NCBI GenBank assembly: GCA_026122225.1
Contig: JANEZZ010002359.1
Coordinates: 248,001 to 312,000, forward strand
DNA length: 64,000 bases
Source of the DNA: Heloderma charlesbogerti
Lineage: Eukaryota > Chordata > Lepidosauria > Squamata > Helodermatidae
Reading direction: 5' to 3'
In this document: piece by piece, positions 49,370 to 61,766 of the stretch
How the letters are laid out: each line of letters opens with the position of its first letter
How positions within the stretch are numbered: the stretch's first letter is position 1
Notes under the pieces: model-generated
What the model saw: the letters and a program-made list of their open reading frames with translations, nothing else
What the model was told of the DNA's origin: nothing
Databases searched by the model: none
Program-made: the position numbers and the translations under genes

Positions 49370-52300
49370 GCAGTGCAGCTAACATTTGTTTTAATAAAAA
49401 CATTTTTAAACTGTTCACAATTAGAGTGAAAAAATCAAAAATAAGGCAGCCATCCATGGAATGATTTGTAAAAGACATTAAAATTACACTTGAGTACACA
49501 AAATCAGGTATACAGCTGTGACCAGGGAACACTGTGCCCAGAAAGTCACAGCTACTCAGAAACATGACTGAAGCACAGAAAGTTGATCTCCTTTTGAAAT
49601 GAAAACTCTGCTTCCTCATATTGATATAAGGGCTTTCCTCCCTCATGTCTGTGGTTCATCATAAAGAACATAATGCAGCAGCACAATACACAAGTTCAAG
49701 TTTTCCCATTCCAATACAGCTGGCTATGAAGAATGCAAACTAGCTCCCACTGAGTGTACCTGAAAGACAGATTGGTGAGCCCTCTCTAGTTAAGCAATTT
49801 TCTGCTGTTTCAGAACATTTTCAGAAATTCCAAGAAGTGTCCTTCCATATTTGTAGATTCTATGTGCCCTTGATATGTCTGCTCTGTCACCATGGCAGGT
49901 GTTATAAACCAAGTTTTTTTTAACTCAGTTAAGCAAGAGATCATCCCTTTATTTTGTGAATAGTGGTCAATTAAGTGGCCAAATATAATGTTCCAGAGAT
50001 TAACTGATTTCCACTTTCAACTCAGTCCACAACTGATGTGCATTGTGGAAGTGCAGGAATACATCCCTAACTCAGCAGTTGATAGCTTCCAGAAGTCGAT
50101 TGTAAGACCTTGATTAGAATTTGTATTTGACTAATAAGATTTTAGACTACAAAAGCCCTGATTTTGAGTGATGATTCTTAAGATGGGGGATAGTAAACTC
50201 GGGTTTGCTTCAACCTAGACGTCTCCTCAACGTTAGGATTCTCATGGCTATAGAAGGGATTACACATCTGGTGCCATAATCTAGAAATTCCCTTCTCATT
50301 GGTAGCCACTTATGTGGTAGCAGTTAGGCAATTCAGTACAGATAAAGCACCAAGACATCCTGGTCACCACATATTAGCAAATCAGAGTGGCAGTGGTAGA
50401 GGAGAGCAAGTCGTTTAACGCTGAATGCATTTGGAAACATTTCAACCTTACAGGCCTTTGCTGTAGTGCCTCATGTCTTGCCTTGCTCATGTTTAGTATG
50501 TGATACATCCAACATATTGATTGTAGACATAGTTCCTTATAAATCAAGGATAGAAGTACAACATAGGCTTCCTGGTAGGGTACTCGGCCCAAGGTTAGAA
50601 AGCAGAGAAGCTAGAATTGGCAGACATCATTTTCATATACATGAAGTGGTGTAGGCAGCTTCTGGCCATGTTTTTGCTAAAAGCTATCAGCAATTAAATG
50701 CAACTCTGCCCTAGAGTAGGATTCCTGAGGTTCTCTCAAATGTTAAAAATACTAAGAAAAAGAGTGATTTTGAAGTATGATTTAATCCCAACTCCTACAC
50801 CAAGTGCTTCTAGATCTATAAACTTTCAGATCAAGTTTGTTGTTCACCCAGATGTTCTTATTTTGCCACCATTTCCTTCCTTGCCAACTCAGGAACTTCT
50901 TGTTGCCTTCACCACCACTGCAGGGCAAACTTGGCCTTTAATTATACTGCTGTTAGCTTTCCTACAGTCATCAAATATGCAGATGTAACAAGCACACAAG
51001 CCATCTTGTGTCTCATACCAGATATTACCTACTATGTTTTCTTTATATTACATTTTGAGAGTGTAATTCTATTTTATGTTATAGAAAAACTCCACTTGAT
51101 CAGTAAGAAAGCATTCATACCTTACAAATAAGGCTCCTTTTCAAAGAAAAAACATAGAGCAGGCCACACAATTTTCAATGCACCAAACCTCAGCTGATGT
51201 GGCCACCAGGTGTTTTGACAACACCTGTTCTTACAGTCCAGGGCAGGCATAAAAACTAGGTGGCTTATCCAAGCTTTTGGTGAATCCACTTATGTAGCTG
51301 GTGCACTAAACTTCTGGATCGCACGGGCAGGCCTGCTGAGTGTTGGTTTTAGATGAGATCAATAACTAGCATACAGGAAAGACCACATGTACATTCTTCT
51401 GTGCAGATTTTAACTTCAATTTCTAATGTTACGCCTCTCTCATGAAATACAAGATCCTCAGTGAAGTCTTGATCTTGACTACTGCTGCTGCACTAATACC
51501 AAATCAGCAAGCAGGAATAAACAATTAAAAACCAAACCCTCATGAAAAACCAAACCATCATTCTCTGCCAAGCAAATATAGGATGTGGATAAGGCATAGA
51601 AGAAATCCACATTATGTGGGCTATTTGTTTGTAAAGTGATAGGGAAAGAGGGAAATATAAGTTACACAGAATAACCAGTGCTACAGACACCAGTTACCCC
51701 TGCAAACAGTGACATTGTAAATATTAATTGAAGAATTGCTGGCAGTGAGAATGAAGATTTAAAACTGATGTCAAAATTGTGTGCTCAGAATTTACATATA
51801 CCTTCAAATGTTTTAGGTTTCTGCCCAAGGCTCTTACAATTTCTTTCATAACAAAATGGAATTTACTAGCCAAAAAGTAGCATTTCTTACATGGAAGGTA
51901 TCAGTGACTGGCACTGCATTCCACAATTGCACTTACACTCAGAGTTGACTGAACAATTTGAGAGAGGGGCCCACAACAACTTAGGACACTTCTTGCTTGT
52001 GATAATGGTATATATTAGTCTCTGCTATCGCAGAGATTGATACTTTAGCCCCCTTCACTCTTGCTGATTACTGCTTACCATATTCTATTTTAGTGGAATA
52101 CATTGGTATAGTGTCCATTTCAATAAGCACCTGCTCCTTAAAGCCTGGAACAACCTAAACTCCAACCAAGCATGGCTCCCTCATTCTACCATATAGATTG
52201 TTATACTCAAGGGGCACAACAGATGTTTCCTAGTAATTCAGTGAAAGAAACCTAACAGTCTGTTTAATTAGTACAAATCTTGTCCAGAGTTTCATCCGAA

Positions 52301-52771
52301 ACACATTTCTTCAGCAGATGCATCCTCCCAAGACAGCCCATGTCATCATTACCAGATGAAAAATCTGGAGGTGGCAAATAGTAGTTCCACATGTCAGAAG
52401 GCAGCATCTAATGTCAAGAGGTCAGCTGTGAATGCAGACATACAGAATACTTGGATTATGATTTCATGATGAGCGGCAAAGTTCTTCCCAAATAATCTCT
52501 TAAATTCCAACTTCCCTGAAAATAGGGCAAGAAGTCATAATCAGAGTATCTTCAGAAAAGGGAAGTTATGCAGGATTTATGTCAGGCTGTCAACAGTACC
52601 GTCTGCTATACTAAAAGCTTTCCCATAATTCCTCCTTTTGTAATTGTACTTCTCTCCAACTCCTTAAAACAGATGGGGTGGTTAACAGGATAAGAGAGGC
52701 AATGATAAAAGAGCAGCTGACACCAGTTTGCTGCTCATACCAGACTGAGAAGATTGCTGGACTTCAGACTT
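49370..52771 (-). other. SLC39A9: Probable SLC39A9 3'UTR
   Basis: About 3.4 kb of A/T-rich sequence after the stop codon shows no repeat family that I recognise, in contrast to everything below it. Read on the minus strand, an ATTAAA lies at 49,395-49,390 and an AATAAA at 49,953-49,948; either could be the poly(A) signal. Absence of repeats and gene position are the only support. Confidence 0.42.
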
Positions 52772-53002
52772 TTAATGCTGGTGTCCAATGGACAAAATCA
52801 AAGGAATCAAGCAGCCCAGAACCAATGCTGCCACCTCCAGGCGGCTGAGTCCTTTGCCTCCAGTAGAATCAGGTTTGTGGCTGTGTCCCATTCCACCCAC
52901 TTCAGGGAGAACATGAACTGTGGCAACATACAGAAAAGTTCCAGCAGAGAAGAGCATGGCAACTCCAGTCGCATTGACTTCTGAAAGTGCTTGTTTACTG
53001 CT
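52772..53002 (-). CDS. SLC39A9: SLC39A9 coding exon 7 (C-terminal helices and stop)
   Basis: Encodes residues 232-307, from [20 protein letters not shown] (with [17 protein letters not shown]) to [20 protein letters not shown], then TAA at 52,774-52,772. Acceptor CAG. Two membrane segments are evident, and the last residues are family-typical. Confidence 0.96.
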   Translation of the reverse strand, partial: SSKQALSEVNATGVAMLFSAGTFLYVATVHVLPEVGGMGHSHKPDSTGGKGLSRLEVAALVLGCLIPLILSIGHQH

Positions 53003-56000
53003 CTGTAAAACAAAAACATGGCAAAAGGAGACAAAATACAATGCTTAAAGAGATTCCTTTTTAATTATACTTCAATTAATTATTCTACTGAAGACTCAAA
53101 GCCAGCTCTGAGAGGTATTATTGCCTATCCTGAACTTGCCACTGAAGAAAAAATGATTCTGAGAGCCAACTTGCCATATCTGTCATTGATTTATCAAAAC
53201 AAGGGTGCCACTAATGTGCTCAAATGTTTACTGAAGTGATTATTCACATCCTCCTTCTGCAAAAAATGAAAGTAGTCTTGTCGCATCAAACCCTAGACAA
53301 CTACCTTAGATGTTGCGTAAGACATACATGGAAATCCAGAGAATTAAACAAATGAGAACTAATATTAATAAGACACAAAGCAAGTTCACAAAGAACTCTG
53401 GGAAACTGATATAAAAAACCAATTGGCAACGCATTTTATATAATATCTGATGCGAGATTGTTGACTTAAAGCCCACTGCTCAAGATCAAGGGAATATATA
53501 AGGAATAGAGTTGTAGAACTGAATGGCCAGGATCAAGATTTATCTGAAGCGTGTCAAAATGTAAAACTGTTAGTTTATTATTCAAGTTCAAACAAGCAAA
53601 GCTTTTGTTTATTAGTGAGCAATTTTTTTTGTAAAAGTTACAAACACTAGAAAGCGTGATATATACACAAAATTTATACACTTGGGTTTAATTCTTAAAT
53701 TTTGAGTCAGGAGTTGTTTTGTCAAATCTGTAATTCACAATTAATCTTACGTAGCCTGAATCATATGTGTTACAGCCTTTTCAAAAATATATTTTAAACC
53801 CATCGGAACTTTTTACGAGTCAACTGAGCCCAAGTTTATGGGACAGTAAATAAGAATGCAATAACGTTTCAGAAACTGTATAAATATGAGCTGATTTTGG
53901 GGGTAGGTAGCTTCTTTAATATTGAAGCTCCTGGACTGTGACAAACTGCCAGACTCTCCATAGAGAAGCTCCAGTAAGTGTATGGACTCAACATTTCTTT
54001 GATGGTCTTCCTCCGGGCTTTGAAAACCTTGCTGTTCAGGTGGGCATTTGGAGTGGGTTAAGGTTTTTTAGAGCAATGTTTTTTTGTTCAGTTGATTATG
54101 TTAATTTGTTGTATTTCATGTTATTTGTATTGTACGCCACCTAGAGTGGCCAGGTAGCCAGTCAGATGGGCGGCTAATAAATCTAATATATAAATAAATA
54201 AAACATTGTTTCGTAATAAAAAATGCTTCGCAATATTACCTCAGGGCACAATCCTATGCACATTTAGACAGAAACAAGTCCTACAACTCCCAGCATGCAC
54301 AGGATTGCATCCTTAGTTGCTTTTAAATGTTTTGATACTTAAGAGATTTCCTAATAAAACACATTTATATTAATAAAAGAAATTAATCCAAAGATTCCTG
54401 TACTATAATTATTCTTAAGTGTAAAACCTGGGTAACCCAAATGATGGTAAGTGCACACTTTGTTTAAAAGTGCTTTTATTTGCTATAGTGGGGATGGGGA
54501 ACATCCGGCTAGTGGGCCAGATATTGCCTGGAGGGGTTCCCCAACTGGCTTGCCAGCTTCTTCCCCAGGCCCTGACCCTCTCCCCACAGGGAAGGGAGCC
54601 TTTGTCATTGTGCAGAAGAAAAAACTCTTATCTCCAATCAGCTGGTAATCAGAGATAAGCTTTTCTCTGCAAGGGGTGGGGGCTGGGAAGAAGCTTCTGA
54701 GTGATTCACTTATGCTTACTTCTGAGATTTATCCTGCAGATGCTTGTCCTCCTTTCTTGTGAGTAGACATGCTGCTCATGCTTACTCCTGAGTAGACATG
54801 CAAAAGCCTTGAATTTCGCACTTCTGAGTAGGCTTAAGATCAGTAGCTGCACCCATTCTGCTTTATGCCCCTTCCACATATGGATGCACCCTGCCCACCC
54901 CAAGACATTTCCCAAATCGTAACAGGGCCCTTGGGCTGGGAAAGGTTCCCCCTTCCTGCGCTATATGAATTTAACAGTCAGCTAAATGCTCCCTGAATAC
55001 TAAACTTTAAGCAGATAGTTCAAAGTAACATCATGACACATTAACCCTCCAAAGTTTTTAATCTTCATTGCAGATGCATTTGCTTAATTTTATTTATTGC
55101 TCATTAGTTTTGGTTCTCTATATATGTTGCACTAGCTCATTGTTAATGTGTTTAACAGGCTATTGTTTTATGCTTTCTATATTTTGTAAGCCACTGTGAG
55201 CAACTCCTTTTTTGGAGAGGAAAAGTAGGGTATAAATTTCTTAAATAAATGTGTCAGTGCAAAATAGAACGCTCACAGACGTTTCATGTAATATTTTTAA
55301 TTTGTTTATATTCAAATACTGTTGGCACAAGCAACAATTGCTGATGTCTTTAGTAGATGTCATAACCTGTAGAAGATTCAAACTTTTAGTCATAGCACAA
55401 ATGTCTGGCAATTCAAAATCCACTAAAAATATATTACTGAAGGAGATACAGAAGTATTTGATTAGATACATTCCACAACACACTTACTCATGCAAAACTG
55501 AGTGGTAATAACAATGTGGGTAAAGCACGATTTTAGCATCTCCTTCCCGCGTTAGATCATAATTCTGGGCAGTTAAATCTGAGAAGAGATTTACCTGGCT
55601 TAGTCCCAAATAAGTTACCATTGACAAAACAGGTGCTGCTAGTGCAAAAACTAGCAAGTGCTTCCTGATTCGATTCCGTTCAAGACCAGCGTGCATAAGA
55701 AAAGAGACAAGGCCAAAGGCAGCTGGTGCCTATAAGAGAAAAATCGTTAAAGATGTTATGTAGAACTACAGAACAGGCTGCAATCACTATTTCTGTTCAG
55801 TGAAATGGAATGCTTAGCCAGCCCAAAAGCTACTATCTTATTATGGCCTATTTAAGTTCTTTTTCCATTTATGATCATTCTGAGTGCAAGGTGTATATGT
55901 AGCATAGCATTTCCTTAAATTACAAATTCAACTACTACAGAAGCTATTAGCATATCACATCCCATGGATTTGCATAATCATCACAAAGGCACAGTTAACT

Positions 56001-59000
56001 AGGCTGTAAAAGGTTTAAACCCACTCCAACTTAATTTTCATTCTTGTTAGTTTCCAAAACAGCATCTAGATAGCAAACGTCTGCTGTAGCAGAGTTTTTC
56101 TTTTCTTAATAACTTGAAGGGCTGTAAAAAACACACATCTGCAGTAGAAAACCAAGATGTAAGCATCAATCCCCTTCCCCAAATTTTGATTTTTTTAAAA
56201 AGAAGATGGGATAAGACATTTTATACAGATGTTACCGACAACAGAACTGGGCCTCTCTCCCACCCCCCAATTCATTTGTTCTACTTCGATAGAAACACTT
56301 CAAACTTCCCCTGCAAATTAAAAGAACTTCTATGCACAAAGAGGTGATCTGTTTGTGATTACACTGTGTGGTGGGGCAGGGGAAGAAGGGAGGGAATCAA
56401 AAGCAACTAGCTTAACACTTGGCCTCAGGAGACTATTGCAGATCTGATGGAAGGGTGGGGGTGGGGTAAGAGAAAAAGTGTAAAAATAGAAGTGGTGGGG
56501 GAAGGGCAGAGTTGGCCTGCTGTAATATTTCTATGTAGTTCAACATCCCAATTTCTCAGAAATCCACCTTTGAAGTAGTTTTCCCCTTTCATTTAAAGTA
56601 TTAACTAAACCGCATAGTCCAGCTTCTAAAAGTAAAGCACATTTACTGGCATTGTGGAAGGCAACAACCTTACTCTGAGCTCCCACACAGTCAGCCTTGC
56701 TGAACCAGTCCAAAGGTCCATTTAGACCAGCATTTTGTGTCAACAGTGATCAGTTACATGCCCTGCTCTTCCCAAAAGCATGAAGGTAGTGGCTAATCCC
56801 TGTTTCTCCCCCGCATCTGACTGTCAAAAATACACTGCACCTGAAGATGGAGGTTCCATTTAGCTATCATGGCTAATAGTGGATAGACATTGCCCAGGAA
56901 TGTGTTGAATCTCCTCTTTTTAAAAGAATCCAAAGCTAGACAACCACATAAGTTACTATTACCATCACTGGTGGTAATGAATTCCACAAGTTTATTATTC
57001 ATCGTGCAGAAATGCACTTCTGTCTTGAACATACCAGACAGTTTCATTGGGTGACCAGAGTACACAGATAAATATGTACACAGAGAAATGTGTCCGTTCA
57101 TACTGTTATTTGGCTAAGATCAAGCATTTCCTCCTGCCAGTATTACCTGAGTGATTCCCTCCTCAGCCTTAGCTCATAATACCACCTTCCCACACTGTTC
57201 CAGAGAGTGCAGCAAACTCTGGAGCAGGCTTGGGGGGGGGGGGGCGGGAATAGTAAAGATTACTTCCTCCCCCGTCCTCCCCCAGAAGGAGCCCTTCTGT
57301 CCACAGAAAATGGATCTTGGATCCAACCTATAGATTTATTAACCCCTTTATTAGGGAAGGAAGGCTGAGCGCCGAAGAATTGATGCCTTCGAACTGTGGT
57401 GCTGGAGAAGACTCTTACGAGTCCCCTGGATTGCAAGGAGGTCAAATCAGTCCATCCTAAAGGAAAGCAACCCTGACTGCTCATTGGAAGGACAGATAAT
57501 GAAGCTGAAGCTCCAATATTTTGGCCACCTAATGTGAAGAGAAAACTCCCTGGAAAAGACCCTGATGCTGGGAAAGACTGAAGGCAAAAGGAGAAGGGGA
57601 CGGCAGAGGATGAGATGGCTAGATAGCATCACCGATGCAATGAATATGAACTTGAGCACGCTCCGGGAGAGAGCGCAGGACAGGCAGACCTGGCGTGCTA
57701 TGGTCCATGGGGTCATGAAGAGTCGGACACGACTTAATGACTGAAAAACAACAAACATTTCCAGAAATCTTAAGGCCATGTAAGGAAAAAGGGTTCTTTC
57801 CATTTTTTTTTCTAGAAACATTGGAAATTTTGGAAAAACTGAAAAATAAGCAATACCTATTTTTAAAGTGCTCTTTACAGATCTTAAGTCACTTTGTTGC
57901 ATTAAGACAGCCTTCCCCAACCTCATGCCCTCCAGATATTTTGGACTTCAGCTCCCATCAGCCTCAGGCAGCATGGCCAATGGTCAGGAATCCTAGGCAT
58001 GGTAGTCCAAGCATCTGGAGGGCACCAGGTTGGGGAGGGCTGCTCTAGGAACATAAAGCAGCTTTTCTGTGGCTGAAGTTATTTTATGTATGACTTAATT
58101 TGCTCATAAAATTAACATTATATTTTAAAACTTTAAAAGTAAACCGAGTTAGTGAATTTGTAATTCTTGTCTGAATAGATTAGAACTATATTAAATGACT
58201 GCTACAGCATCAGAAACACAGGACTCTATAGAACAAAACCCAAGCTGTCAAGAATGCACATATACTGCCAACACTGCACAATGGTCACATGTTGGGAAAC
58301 TGAGCACAAATGTCTATCGGTAAAATATACTCTAGATCAATAATTTTAATAAGGAATGAAAGAACTACCTATGCTGGGAATCTTACAGAGAGGATAAAAA
58401 AATATTTTCCCCATTGCTTCATTATTTCCAAACATTTTACAGCTCTAGTCTTTCTACAGAAGTGTTTATTACATAGTTTTTAGAAATCATTTTTTGCGGA
58501 GTAAAGGCTGGGTAACAATATATAAAAACTTGGTCTTAAATTCTAAAAGAAAATATTCCATAATCCAAAGCTGTTCAATTTTTCCAATTTTTCAGAAAAA
58601 ACAAAAATGGCCCTCAGAAAAAATGGAAAAACTCATTTCCCCCCCAAGTTTTTCTGGTTGTTTTCTGGGCCTTAACATCCCTAAAAGTAAAGGTGTCCCC
58701 AACCAGTCGTGTCCGACTCTAGGGTGTGGTGCTCATCTCCACTTCTAAGCCGAAGAGCCAGCGCTGTCCGAAGATGCTTCCGTGGTCATGTGGCCGGCAT
58801 GACTGAACACCGAGGTGCACGGAATGCTGTCACCTTTCCCGCCGAAGCGGTACCTATTTATCTACTTGCAATTTCCTGCTTTCGAACTCCTAGGTTGGCA
58901 GAAGCTGGGACTGAAGACGGGAGCTCACTCCGTCACACAGCACTCGGGTCTCGAACTGCTGTCCTGCCGACTTTCCGGTCTGCAGTTCAGAACTGCGTCT

Positions 59001-61766
59001 TAACCACTAAGCCACCGCGGCCCAATTTAACATCTCTACTCTTTATAATTTATTACTTTTCATCCTAACCTGTATTGATAACTGAAGCCCTGCAACCAAC
59101 GTGTGCACACGTGCAGAGATGCAGAGTGATTGTGGAGGGAGAGCCAAGGTACAGGTTAGGTTGCTGTCATAAGCTTAAAGACACAAACCGAGAGATGCAC
59201 AACAATCCTCTGGGCTTGGAGGGACCTCCCTTTTATATGTGAATGGTACTAATTTGGTCACATAAATATCACTACTCCTGCCACAAGCCACAGACTAGAA
59301 ATAAAATATATGATTCTGCATTTACAATCAATTTCATCTGCCATTCTTATGCATGAAAGCTAGAAGATAACTTTGGAAACTAACATGCCAAAAAGTTCCA
59401 CTGGGAAATGAGAAATGAAGAAATGCTTCAAGAAAACGCATGGATTTCTTAAGTCACACTGTTCTTAAATCATAATTTCCACCACTAATGCAAATCCATG
59501 ACTCCCAATAACGAATACCATCCATGCATACCAGAAACATGTAAAGATTTCCTACTCAAAGGCTTACCTTATGTAACATAATTGCAACAAACACTATTAG
59601 CTGGACGCTGGTCTGAGATGTAGAAGCTGCTGCACCCAAGGCAACACCGTCAGCTTAATGAGGGGGAGGAAAAACACACACACACAAGTGTGAACCCATC
59701 CATTGATCAAAGGTTTAAGGAGCCATTTTACGCAAGGAACAATTTTATAATGTAAACCGCACCCATCATTCTCTTATCACATCTTAATCTGCTTTCCCTT
59801 TTTAATGAAAGATTTAATTCTGATAAAGGACAGTTTTTGAGAGCAAATCTATAGCAACAGTTTCAAATCATGAATGGGCCCTCAGTCTTCTGAGAGGCAA
59901 TACACCCAACTACTCTGTTTACTCCTTTATGCCATGAGAACACCAGCGTTCTAAATCATATCAGACTTGTTCCTAGTTTCTCTTCTTAAACTGTCTGTCA
60001 GTTAGAGTCAGAGGCCTGACATATTTGACTTCAGTTTATTCTTTCAGATGAACACGGTGAGAATTTCAAGGTTGCTGTCACAATAAAGGCTTGCTTTGCC
60101 TCCTGAAAACTGTAGAAGGAAAAGGGTGTGTTGGTGTGCGCATGGGAGTGGTGGAAATTAGGCCTCTGAGGGCTTGGACAGATTGAGTGTTTTGAACTAC
60201 ATGTAACCTTATTAGCATATAAACCATTGTACTAGTTGACATTTTTACTATGAATAAGATTCCAATAAAAATCTTCACCCTTCCAGTTCAGAGATTTGAT
60301 CTGGCAGCTGCCCTGCAAATTAAAAGCAAATGGATAATGTTTTGCTTGTGTGGGAGTTTCATGTGTGCACTGGAGCTCCCCGAGCACTGAGCAGTATATT
60401 CATTATTAGGTACACGTCCCTAAGGTTTGTGTCAGTCTTCTCCCTCTTCTCTCTTACCCAACACAAAAGTGCGCTCAGTAAGCTTGGAGAAAGGTATTGC
60501 AAGCATGATACAAAGGTTCCTTCCCTTACCAGGAATGCTAACTACTGGTGTCATGTCATGCAAAACTAGCATAATTCTAACCTGGATAACCTGACAAATA
60601 AGGCCTTTGTTCTTATTTGTTCTTTAAAAGTGACCAACAACAGTGACCCACCTGCTGCATGGACAACTAGTCCCAGTGTAGTAGTAATTTTGGAATTTCC
60701 CGACCTTGCTGCTTCTGGGTCTGAAATAATTAAGAAATCTTAACCAAATAAGATATAAACAATTATGTAGAGAACCCTAAAAAAGAAATATTACAGGAAT
60801 TAACACCCAACTTGTTAGCTAAAACCAAGCTATAACATATTAACAGTTCACCAGTTTCTTCACATATCAGATTGTTTTTAGAACTGGGGAGGTGGACTAT
60901 TCCACAAAGCTGTCTCCTTTTGAAGGGCACTGTGCCTTAGTTGTCTGTTGCCCCTATTTTACAGCATGCTAAAGCTTAGTAGATACCAGCAGCAGCATTG
61001 TCAATTATTGCTATATCTTTGTGAATTCAGACTCGATTTACCCAAAACTCAGAATAACCTGGACTGTCATACTGGGTTTGTTTAACAGTAACATTCTAGA
61101 ATGTTTATTTACTCTAGAAAAAATCTCCTGGTGGTAAACATTGTTCTTTAAAAGCTCGAAGCCTACCAATAAATGTTTTAAATCTCTGCAGACAAGACCT
61201 CATTTAAAATCCTTCCAGTATGGAGGTTAACTTATTTCATTGGCAGTATACAGACTTTTGAGCAAGCATTTTATTGCAAAGCCTTAAGACTGTACTGAAC
61301 AGGAAATAGTAGTAATTTTGCTTCAGAACCTCCACTTCTAGACTCATGAAAGAATACCCACAAAATTCAATCCACTCAAGCCCCGGTATACACCATGTGT
61401 GTATATAAACTAACTTTGCCTTCCAGGTCCTGAAACTTTTTAATTAAGGCACTTGATGTGGAACAAACTGTTTACTTTTACTTAAAACAGGTGATGCTAG
61501 AATATGCATATCTGAGTATTTCAAGACTCTCTCGCTATTCATTCCAAGTATGATCTGAGTTGACTTACCATCTGCAGGGTGGACATGAGAGCTACCAATC
61601 TGATCTACCAGAAGCATAAAGACAAAGCCAAGGACAAGGGAAACACCAATGTAGGCATGTAATCTTGAATGATCATGGCTGTGCTCATGGTCGTGCACAT
61701 CTAGTACATCTGGTACTTTCTCAGATTCAACCATCTTTTGAGTCTCACTGGCTGGGTGATGCTTTG
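52772..61766 (-). CDS. SLC39A9: SLC39A9 (ZIP9) zinc transporter, partial: last five coding exons
   Basis: Five exons join into 719 nt (two junction bases, 238 codons, stop), matching residues 70-307 of the 307-residue ZIP9 family. ZIP9 moves zinc into the cytosol across Golgi and plasma membranes and has also been reported as a membrane androgen receptor. Visible here are the His-rich loop [13 protein letters not shown] and a membrane segment [15 protein letters not shown]. The ZIP motif HAAADG has its His and Asp at about 155 and 159 and is split by an intron. HKAPAAFG is a second metal-site helix, and three more membrane segments follow. The C-terminus is LILSIGHQH. No internal stops are seen. 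Exons 1 and 2 (residues 1-69) are not found before 64,000 and should lie beyond the window. Confidence 0.96.
53003..54060. other. SLC39A9 intron 6, lower part: nothing recognised
   Basis: A/T-rich intronic sequence without a recognisable repeat. Confidence 0.5.
54060..54330 (+). mobile_element. LINE 3' tail followed by a GGTGCAATCCTATGC-type MITE
   Basis: TTGTATTGTACGCCACCTAG, CAGATGGGCGGCTAATAAAT and (ATAA)n to 54,203 are an L2-like 3' end. CAGGGCACAATCCTATGCAC to CACAGGATTGCATCC (54,242-54,314) is a short MITE. Confidence 0.6.
54487..54948. mobile_element. hAT-like repeat
   Basis: TAGTGGGGATGGGGAACATC at the left and GGGCTGGGAAAGGTTCCCCC at the right are inverted in sense. The interior holds several GCTTACTTCTGAGTAGACAT-like units. 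Confidence 0.55.
55060..55250 (+). mobile_element. LINE 3' tail
   Basis: TTTTGTAAGCCACTGTGAGC, GGGTATAAATTTCTTAAATA resembles an L2/CR1-group 3' end. Confidence 0.5.
55595..55729 (-). CDS. SLC39A9: SLC39A9 coding exon 6 (membrane helix)
   Basis: A 135 nt phase-0 exon encoding residues 187-231: [45 protein letters not shown]. Acceptor TAG, donor GTAAATC. Confidence 0.95.
55730..57189. other. SLC39A9 intron 5, lower part: nothing recognised
   Basis: No exon and no repeat that I can name; A/T-rich with a G-rich patch near 56,380-56,510. Confidence 0.45.
57190..57332. mobile_element. Repeat family with end TTGGATCCAACC (right part)
   Basis: AATGGATCTTGGATCCAACC at the right end as in 31,339; a 14-bp G run lies inside. 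Confidence 0.5.
57364..57755 (+). mobile_element. BovB LINE 3' fragment
   Basis: Plus-strand text reads [24 protein letters not shown] residues and ends ATGAAGAGTCGGACACGACT with an ACAACAAAC tail. The 5' end is truncated. Confidence 0.85.
57905..58050. mobile_element. Palindromic MITE (CCTCCAGATGTG family)
   Basis: AGCCTTCCCCAACCTCATGC at the left and CACCAGGTTGGGGAGGGCTG at the right; well-preserved arms. Confidence 0.8.
58684..59026 (-). mobile_element. Sauria-type tRNA SINE with target duplication
   Basis: Read on the minus strand: a GGGCCGCGGTGGCTTAGTGG head (box A TGGCTTAGTGG at 59,014-59,004), box B GTTCGAGACCC at 58,956-58,946, and a 3' end near GTCGTGTCCGAC-type sequence as in squamate Sauria SINEs. 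Flanks TTAACATCCCTA (58,672-58,683) and TTAACATCTCTA (59,027-59,038) differ at one base. In SLC39A9 intron 5, same strand as the gene. Confidence 0.88.
59568..59653 (-). CDS. SLC39A9: SLC39A9 coding exon 5 (second half of ZIP motif, HK helix)
   Basis: An 86 nt exon encoding [20 protein letters not shown] and FVAIMLHK (159-186). Acceptor AAG, donor GTAAGCC. The DG and the terminal HK are the conserved transport residues. Confidence 0.95.
59670..59688. repeat. (CA)n microsatellite
   Basis: ACACACACACACAC run 17 bp from SLC39A9 exon 5, in the intron on the acceptor side. Confidence 0.8.
59689..61568. other. SLC39A9 introns 3 and 4 (apart from exon 4): nothing recognised
   Basis: Repeat-poor A/T-rich sequence with no gene-like signal outside exon 4. 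Confidence 0.45.
60652..60720 (-). CDS. SLC39A9: SLC39A9 coding exon 4 (first half of ZIP motif)
   Basis: A 69 nt exon encoding [20 protein letters not shown] then AA (136-157), with split codons Asp135 and Ala158. Acceptor CAG, donor GTGGGT. It carries the metal-binding His of HxxxDG. Confidence 0.94.
61569..61766 (-). CDS. SLC39A9: SLC39A9 coding exon 3 (His-rich loop and a membrane helix)
   Basis: A 198 nt exon after a TTTAG acceptor, ending in G before GTAAGTCA. It encodes residues 70-134: [16 protein letters not shown], the His-rich loop HDHEHSHDH, then [20 protein letters not shown]. The loop before HDHEHSH differs from human; the helix is near identical. The open frame continues upstream of the acceptor, but that part is intron. 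Confidence 0.95.
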
